Shown here: piece by piece, positions 34,601-38,311 of the stretch
Numbering within the stretch: position 1 is the first letter of the stretch
How the letters are laid out: every line of letters starts with the position of its first letter
DNA from: Treponema sp.
GTDB taxonomy: Bacteria; Spirochaetota; Spirochaetia; Treponematales; Treponemataceae
Direction: 5' to 3'
Length of the DNA stretch: 38,311 nt
Assembly (NCBI GenBank): GCA_024698325.1
Contig: JAILRG010000135.1
Location: forward strand, 1-38,311
Program-made: the position numbers and the translations under genes
The notes under the pieces: model-generated
Told to the model about the DNA's origin: nothing
The model's input: the letters and a program-made list of their open reading frames with translations, nothing else
The model's database searches: none

Positions 34601-34893
34601 TAGAAACAGCTAAAGCTGCTTATACATTCTATATCAATACAGTAGATGAAGATACATCAATTACATTAGCATGTACTGCTGAAACTTGGTATCATCACAA
34701 ACTGGTTATAGATATTGATAAAGGAACAATTTACGCAACTATCACAAAACTTTCTGACGGTACTTCATTGGTTGAATCTGTCGAATTGGATCCAACGGAT
34801 ACAACTCTAGTGGCAAAATACATCAATATTGTTGATGGACGTGCTTCCACTACAGCTGGTATCGATAATGTCGAAGTGTATAACTATCAGTAG
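31651..34893 (+). CDS. Large Ig-like repeat lipoprotein (1080 aa), probable surface adhesin or glycan-binding protein
   Basis: Start ATG 31651 has AGGAGG 6 nt upstream; the frame is open further up but lacks a start signal. Lipobox FIGC gives Cys30, followed by an Asp-rich linker (DTDDDDGG). Then come several bacterial Ig-like (BIg-type) repeats rich in Thr, Val and Ala, each ending in a T-V-T-V strand. Two copies of a larger jelly-roll-like module begin LYSQDYE (near residue 365) and LYSQDFE (near residue 870) and end with a similar AIDNVVV or GIDNVEV strand. No catalytic motif is seen. The module resembles accessory or binding domains of secreted polysaccharide-active proteins. It is a single-gene unit closed by strong terminators. 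Confidence 0.8.
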   Translation: MGKRTGKGAKLMMVSALLFALGGSFSFIGCNSDTDDDDGGTSVVINPSETETLVIGELSVSQAENADQTVTLTVTPNAEKTTAKDITYTFALAEEVTGVTLTAGTNGTATLANSVAEEKTVTVKVTASAANAADVTATKEVTLAAYGVTYNYEITLPEPTVSYEGKTATVTAAATVALKEGAEGETTPTVAYTFSLADGTSEDIAISSEGGVATVTNKGKTTQSVTVNVKASADGASSKSTSASVTVAPQTETLTLSAVTLSAASGSVEQGESTSVTASATVSSSDSARDAALSGELPTVTYKWESSVEGITFEDATAASATINVAITTATGDATVTVTASAEGAESTSATYTLTVVKAYPYTLYSQDYEATDATSDWTSSSGKITFTVVKNDDRTYLATNTAAASYTFTGPTVGLKAGNDFKLSCDVKIRNSNTDAGTSFIIYDEAESAAILKLSAAANAAGKVWNINGSAEQTVELETYGSVIDTETTPGKANTSWYSYWYSLLLERIGTDTYLTIIRTTTNETVFARQKIATLSDAGGVGTFKFDGTRYYTGFAIDNVVVKSTADQTIITSVAMTAKNATIDCDGTTTLDATATAALASGSSLTPTYAWSLADADASYATLSSTSGESVILTGTNVTSNDYTATVTCVVTAGAGNDVVTKTLTKSIKVLAKQSLLSDMTISAEDDATTVAAGSKLVLTLNGGTSSEENGTVNYAWSSSNEELATVEKTDTGATVTGIKDSTETVTITVTATLGSIKKTATYEVTVTASAAELATLTLSEERGSVAKGFTKTFTATANDSITPDSWEVTSDSANATVTETHDGSVCTVTITGVTVAEEAVTITVKATKGEQTATKTYAVTVKEPEKVTLYSQDFESLESTTTDDVTTYTVPSDITVVGGTGSIKTDSENATSINNYFMLTQGGGSGQRNAYLTLSNVPTSGTYYVEFDAWQVRGAMSVGDISVTNTKPSNNTSTTAYLFREIETAKAAYTFYINTVDEDTSITLACTAETWYHHKLVIDIDKGTIYATITKLSDGTSLVESVELDPTDTTLVAKYINIVDGRASTTAGIDNVEVYNYQ

Positions 34894-34906
34894 TTTGCAC
34901 TACTCG

Positions 34907-34937
34907 CATGATACATGGTTGTAAGTCCTGTATCATG
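34907..34937 (+). repeat. 9-bp inverted repeat after the Ig-like lipoprotein gene
   Basis: CATGATACA (34907-34915) and TGTATCATG (34929-34937), exact complements, 13-nt loop, no T-run. Confidence 0.6.
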
Positions 34938-34952
34938 TTGTGATGTATAAGT

Positions 34953-34993
34953 TTACTACAGCACGTTTACGTTGCTGTAGTAAGCTTTTTTTT
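34953..34993 (+). terminator. Terminator of the Ig-like lipoprotein gene
   Basis: TTACTACAGCA (34953-34963) pairs exactly with TGCTGTAGTAA (34973-34983), 9-nt loop, followed by GC and eight T. Confidence 0.93.
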
Positions 34994-35087
34994 GTCTGTG
35001 GTGGGGAGTGTGTAGGCGGTGCAGCGCTTCCTGCAGCTACAGCTGTTACCGTAACGTATCGTGCTGCTAACAGCGCACAAAAGCATA

Positions 35088-35125
35088 CAGCCCTGCCGGC
35101 AAGCCTGCCAGCAGGGCTGTTTTTT
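35088..35125. terminator. Second terminator hairpin, possibly bidirectional
   Basis: CAGCCCTGC (35088-35096) pairs exactly with GCAGGGCTG (35111-35119), then six T on the plus strand. It lies about 115 bp beyond the stop of the convergent Rpn gene; on the minus strand the T-run is weak. Confidence 0.7.
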
Positions 35126-35240
35126 GCCGGCGGGCTGCGCTTTTGCATGGCCGGCATCTTCTAGCGGTTGCTGCTTTCTGCTGCCAGGTGTTGCACTTCT
35201 GCAAGGGGCAGGCCAACGCTTTGTCGGTAAAGGGGCTGCG

Positions 35241-36074
35241 TTATAGTGCTTGTTCTGCCGCAAGCTGCTGCACCTCAGCGAGCGTAAGACCCTGGGCTTG
35301 TGCAATCTGCTCTTCTGTCAGCAGGTGCATGGCAATGAGCTTCCGGGCTGCCTCAAGCGCTTTTGTGCGGGAACCTTCTGCAATGCCCTCTTCCTTTCCG
35401 TCTCTATATGCGTAAGCCTGTTGCCGCTCCCATGTCATATACTGCACCCTCCATTGCGTGTTGTGTTTGGCGTCATCAATATAACCTTTCAGCCTGTCGG
35501 TAAATGTACTGCCAGCTTTATTTGCGGTAAGAAGCTCAAAGAAAGCCCGCTGCTCCTTATCTTCCAGCATTGTAGCACAGGTTGGTGCGATAAAAAAGTG
35601 CTTATAGGAGCGGTCGCCCAGTGAAAGCGACGTGTCTTCCCGGCAAAGATTTTCAAAGCTGTAAATGGGGAGCCCCTTGCCAAAGATGTCGGACAGGCAG
35701 AGAAAAATGACATACGAATCTTTCAGGTTGCTGTAAAGTTCACCGGATTTCAGGCTGTCAATGTCCATAATTCCCTGGTAATAGCGGGCCCTCTCTGCCA
35801 GCTCTTTTGTATCTGCCACCTGCACTTCAATGTCGAAGACCCGGGAGCTGTCTTTCGCATACACGTCAAGGCGTACGCCCTTCGCGTCATGGTCGATGTC
35901 GATTGCTTCTTCCGCCGCCAGCTCCAGCCGCTCAATTTCTATGCCAAGCAGCAGCTCCAGCATGACCTTGCAAGCGTCGGGGTGATGGCGCATAACTTTG
36001 TAAAAAAGGAAATTATTGGCTAACGTTGCCTGCTCCCACTTTTCAGCGGGGCTGAGTTCATAATTATCTCTCAT
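35241..36074 (-). CDS. Rpn family PD-(D/E)XK nuclease / putative transposase
   Basis: A 277-aa protein of the family annotated as recombination-promoting nuclease or PDDEXK_2 transposase. The nuclease core is visible: VRLDVYAKDSSRVFDIEVQ, with Asp70, Glu83 and Gln85 in the D..ExQ pattern. The C-terminus carries the usual helical tail (AYRDGKEEGIAEGS, KLIAMHLLTEEQIAQAQGLT). ATG 36074 has GGAGG 8 nt upstream. No terminal inverted repeats or target duplication are visible, so it is not an intact insertion sequence. Related genes often occur in many copies in gut Treponema and Bacteroidota. Confidence 0.88.
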   Translation of the reverse strand: MRDNYELSPAEKWEQATLANNFLFYKVMRHHPDACKVMLELLLGIEIERLELAAEEAIDIDHDAKGVRLDVYAKDSSRVFDIEVQVADTKELAERARYYQGIMDIDSLKSGELYSNLKDSYVIFLCLSDIFGKGLPIYSFENLCREDTSLSLGDRSYKHFFIAPTCATMLEDKEQRAFFELLTANKAGSTFTDRLKGYIDDAKHNTQWRVQYMTWERQQAYAYRDGKEEGIAEGSRTKALEAARKLIAMHLLTEEQIAQAQGLTLAEVQQLAAEQAL

Positions 36075-36330
36075 GCATGTACCTCCACCTTTCATATTGT
36101 CGCCCAGACGCGGATTTTTACATTTTTGGCGTAAAAATAAGAAAAAAAGGCGTGGGTGCCGCGCAGTATGTGTGTCGTGCGTGTGGCCTTGCTTGCTATT
36201 TTTGGGTGATTCGTGAACAATAGGGCTAAGACGACGCGCTATATGGCATGTATGGCTGGCTTTAAGCTGTGCTGCGGTATGATAAGGCGCTGTATGTTTC
36301 GATGTGAGTGATTAAAAGGAAGTGTAGTGT

Positions 36331-36690
36331 ATGATTCAAATATATGGAACCTTAAAAAATTTTGACGTAAAGACGGCACAGCGCTGGTTTTCCGAGCGGC
36401 GCATTCCTGTTCAGTTTGTTGATTTAAAAGAGAAAGAGATGAGCCGTGGCGAGTTTGACAGTGTTGTTGATGCAATTGCCCGGGAAACTGGCAGCAGGGC
36501 TGACGCCATTGATGCATTGACTGACAAAAAATCAAAAGACTACGCAAGTATCGCCTATCTTGACGACAGCGACAAGGCTGACAAGCTGTTTGAAAATCAG
36601 CTCAAACTGCTGAAGCAGCCCGTGTGTCGTAATGGTAAAAATGCTGCGACAGCAGGGCTTTCCCAGAAAGTCTGGGAACTCTGGAAATAA
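36331..36690 (+). CDS. ArsC/Spx-like thioredoxin-fold protein without the catalytic cysteine
   Basis: A 119-aa protein of the ArsC/YffB/Spx family: MIQIYGTLKNFDVKTAQRWFSERRIP in part at the N-terminus and VDLKEKEMSRGEF match the family pattern. The catalytic Cys of the KNCDT motif is replaced: KNFDV, with Phe at that place. The only Cys (KQPVCRNGK) is near the C-terminus in the position of the substrate-binding RPI loop. Arsenate reduction by the normal mechanism is thus unlikely. AAGGAAG lies upstream of the ATG at a rather long distance. No ars genes are near. Function unknown. Confidence 0.82.
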   Translation: MIQIYGTLKNFDVKTAQRWFSERRIPVQFVDLKEKEMSRGEFDSVVDAIARETGSRADAIDALTDKKSKDYASIAYLDDSDKADKLFENQLKLLKQPVCRNGKNAATAGLSQKVWELWK

Positions 36691-36706
36691 CGCGGTACGC
36701 GGCTGT

Positions 36707-36726
36707 AGCTGCTGCCGGTAGCAGCT
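36707..36726 (+). terminator. Possible terminator after the ArsC-like gene
   Basis: AGCTGCT (36707-36713) and AGCAGCT (36720-36726) form a 7-bp stem with a 6-nt loop, 17 bp after the stop. Only a loose T-rich stretch follows 15 nt later, so this is weak. Confidence 0.3.
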
Positions 36727-36759
36727 GTAAAGAATCTGTACATTTTAATTAATTCGCCC

Positions 36760-36788
36760 TTGAAGTATAGCTTCGTTACGCTTAAAAT
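36760..36788 (+). promoter_or_regulatory. Promoter of the S41-like lipoprotein gene
   Basis: TTGAAG (36760-36765), 17-bp spacer, TAAAAT (36783-36788), then about 31 nt to ATG 36820 with GGAG sequences in the leader. Confidence 0.7.
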
Positions 36789-36819
36789 ATGCTTATGCAA
36801 ATGAAAAGGAGCGGAGAGT

Positions 36820-38311
36820 ATGAACAGAAAGCTTTTTGTTTTGGGGCTGATTTTTGCGCTTGCGTTTTTGGGCTCATGTACCTATGAAGGTGACACGACC
36901 AATGTAACCGTCTACAAGGATGCGGAAGAAGAATCATCGGATTTTATTACTGAAGCTTTGCCTTTTTATGCTGAGGCAGATGAGGCTTCGGATGTGTTCT
37001 ACGTCCGTTTTTATAATGGCAACCACAATATCCCTTACGTTGCGGTTCGCTATTTTCTTGAAGAATGTGCAAGTTTTGAACTGCAGGCGACTTCCTATGC
37101 TGACGGCAAGTACAAATACCAGAATAAGATTCACGGAAAGTCCTTTCCGCTCGTCGTTGACATGCGTGCGGACACCATGTACTGCCCCGAATGGATTGGC
37201 TATATCACCAAGACGAGCGAAAGCGCAAAGATGAATGACTCTTTCGTAAAAAAATTCCTCAACATCATAGAAACATTTACCGGGCAGTCGGCGCAGACAT
37301 TCAACCTTGCCAAATACGGTTTTAAAATTTATGGCGGTGTAGATGATGCCTATGTTCCCCTGTGTGTGATGAATCAACTTTTTTCCTGCACGGATTACAG
37401 GCGTTTTGTATACAACGGCGAAGGCATCTATTTCATCGATTCTGGCGGGTCGTATTTGTATGCCAATTATGCCAAAAGCAGCTGGTATGTAAATGAGGAC
37501 GGCTCCGTTGCAGAGCGGCCGGCAGATCTTATCACGCTTTCGTATAACTTGCTCTGCTTCACCCATGATTACTTATACGGGCAGCCCGGCTATTATGGTT
37601 TTGCTGACGACGGGAATGGCTATGCGGATCCAGCGATAGTTAAGGCTGCCGATGCGCTCAGCTTTGACGCTCTTTTACGGCAGTATTCGCCCTCGACGCG
37701 GGAGCTGCTCCTTTCGTCTTCCTATGTGGATTATATGAAGGGCATGTTAAGCCTCGTGCTTGATGTTTATGGAGATGCGCATGCGACGTTGCATACAAGG
37801 AACTTTACGACGTTTACCCAAGCCCAGAGAGATGAGCTGAATGCCTACATGACGGACGAATTATCAAATCCTAAAAACAGGAAATATGATTTCGTGCTTG
37901 CCAGTCTGCATGAAAAGAGACTCGCAAAGGGAAAGGCTGTTATGTCCGGGAAAACGGAAATCCCTACAGCACTCGAGCTGCTTCCTGATGGCAAAACTGC
38001 CGTTATCCGCTTTGATGGTTTTGAGTTCGATGCTGAAGGCTGGCAAGACTATTATTTTGAAAATCAGAGTCTTGCTCCAAATCCGGATCCTGCGGATGTA
38101 AGCATTCCTGATGACACAATGGGCTTATTTTATACGGCCTTCTATACAATTTTGCATGATGCATCGTATGCGAATGTGAAAAATGTCCTTGTAGACGTTA
38201 GCTGTAACGGGGGCGGCGTTATTGTCACCTGTCAGAAAGCACTTGGCTACCTTTTGGGAAATTACACGCAGCAAGTTTGTGATGTACATACAGGCACTAT
38301 GTATTGTCAAA
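36820..38311 (+). CDS. S41 (C-terminal processing) peptidase-like lipoprotein, 3' end missing
   Basis: The frame is open from ATG 36820 to the window end (497 codons) and continues beyond. Lipobox FLGSC gives Cys20. Residues ~60-430 are a large N-terminal region of unknown fold. Near the end LLPDGKTAVIRFDGFEF and, further on, KNVLVDVSCNGGGVIVTCQ match the S41 core, where a strand of the type D-R-x-N-x-GG precedes the catalytic Ser and Lys. The catalytic residues would lie past the window, so activity cannot be judged. S41-like lipoproteins of this long form are found in spirochaetes and Bacteroidota. Own promoter and GGAG before the ATG. Confidence 0.75.
   Translation, partial: MNRKLFVLGLIFALAFLGSCTYEGDTTNVTVYKDAEEESSDFITEALPFYAEADEASDVFYVRFYNGNHNIPYVAVRYFLEECASFELQATSYADGKYKYQNKIHGKSFPLVVDMRADTMYCPEWIGYITKTSESAKMNDSFVKKFLNIIETFTGQSAQTFNLAKYGFKIYGGVDDAYVPLCVMNQLFSCTDYRRFVYNGEGIYFIDSGGSYLYANYAKSSWYVNEDGSVAERPADLITLSYNLLCFTHDYLYGQPGYYGFADDGNGYADPAIVKAADALSFDALLRQYSPSTRELLLSSSYVDYMKGMLSLVLDVYGDAHATLHTRNFTTFTQAQRDELNAYMTDELSNPKNRKYDFVLASLHEKRLAKGKAVMSGKTEIPTALELLPDGKTAVIRFDGFEFDAEGWQDYYFENQSLAPNPDPADVSIPDDTMGLFYTAFYTILHDASYANVKNVLVDVSCNGGGVIVTCQKALGYLLGNYTQQVCDVHTGTMYCQ

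Larger units (their letters stand above)
34894..35240. other. Intergenic region between convergent genes (347 bp)
   Basis: Contains an inverted repeat (34907-34937) and two T-tailed hairpins (34953-34993 and 35088-35125). Short open frames in both directions lack ribosome sites and are mostly hairpin sequence. I see no gene. Confidence 0.7.

Noticed and set aside
34933..35305. Short overlapping open frames on both strands between the two convergent genes
   Set aside because: They consist mostly of terminator palindromes and lack ribosome sites.
35241..36074. The Rpn-type gene as part of an intact insertion sequence
   Set aside because: No terminal inverted repeats or target-site duplication could be found at its ends.
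36934..37566. A 210-codon open frame on the minus strand within the S41-like gene
   Set aside because: The plus frame has a promoter, ribosome site, lipobox and S41 motif; the minus frame has none of these.
1..38311. CRISPR array, prophage or rRNA genes
   Set aside because: No regularly spaced repeats, phage structural genes or rRNA sequence are visible in the window.

Overview
The window looks like chromosomal DNA of a host-associated Treponema (Spirochaetota), most likely a digestive-tract species. Three things point there. The chemotaxis cluster runs cheA, cheW fused to a CheR-like domain, cheX, cheY, the treponemal order and the treponemal fusion. There is an unusual number of lipoproteins with short spirochaete-type lipoboxes. 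There is also a pectin-fragment hydrolase of the GH105 type. No phage, IS element, CRISPR array or rRNA is visible; one tRNA (Val, GAC) is present.

Layout. At the left edge (1-773, +) is the 3' part of a YfiH/laccase-domain gene. Positions 781-4828 (-) hold a three-gene unit: a 676-aa lipoprotein with a hydrophobic segment and coiled coil, a 432-aa lipoprotein and a small outer-membrane beta-barrel. Next come a GH105 lipoprotein (5041-6303, -) and a two-gene lipoprotein unit (6407-12353, -). The larger product of that unit, 1347 aa, carries what I read as an anthrax protective-antigen-like pore domain between thrombospondin-3-type calcium repeats. The two lipoprotein units share a near-identical promoter and leader. 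Positions 12518-16459 (+) hold argS, a YfcE-like phosphodiesterase and dapL. A beta-barrel protein (16496-17785, -) follows, then the chemotaxis operon (17963-22785, +) and tRNA-Val.

From 23018 to 31332 (-) lie a small alarmone synthetase, a MATE exporter, an unknown gene, purC, a membrane PAS-GGDEF-EAL protein, an orphan TctC-type binding lipoprotein and an M20 peptidase. The right end has a 1080-aa Ig-like repeat lipoprotein (+), an Rpn-type PD-(D/E)XK nuclease (-), an ArsC-like protein without its cysteine (+), and an S41-like lipoprotein that runs off the window (+).

Two themes stand out. The first is the pair of co-designed surface lipoprotein operons, one encoding a protective-antigen-like protein; this is the best candidate for an undescribed system. 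The second is that at least nine genes have a good -10 box 6-11 nt before the start codon with no Shine-Dalgarno, predicting leaderless or nearly leaderless mRNAs. The lipoprotein genes instead have normal leaders with GGAGG. All identifications are from reading the sequence and from memory of the families; no database search was run.
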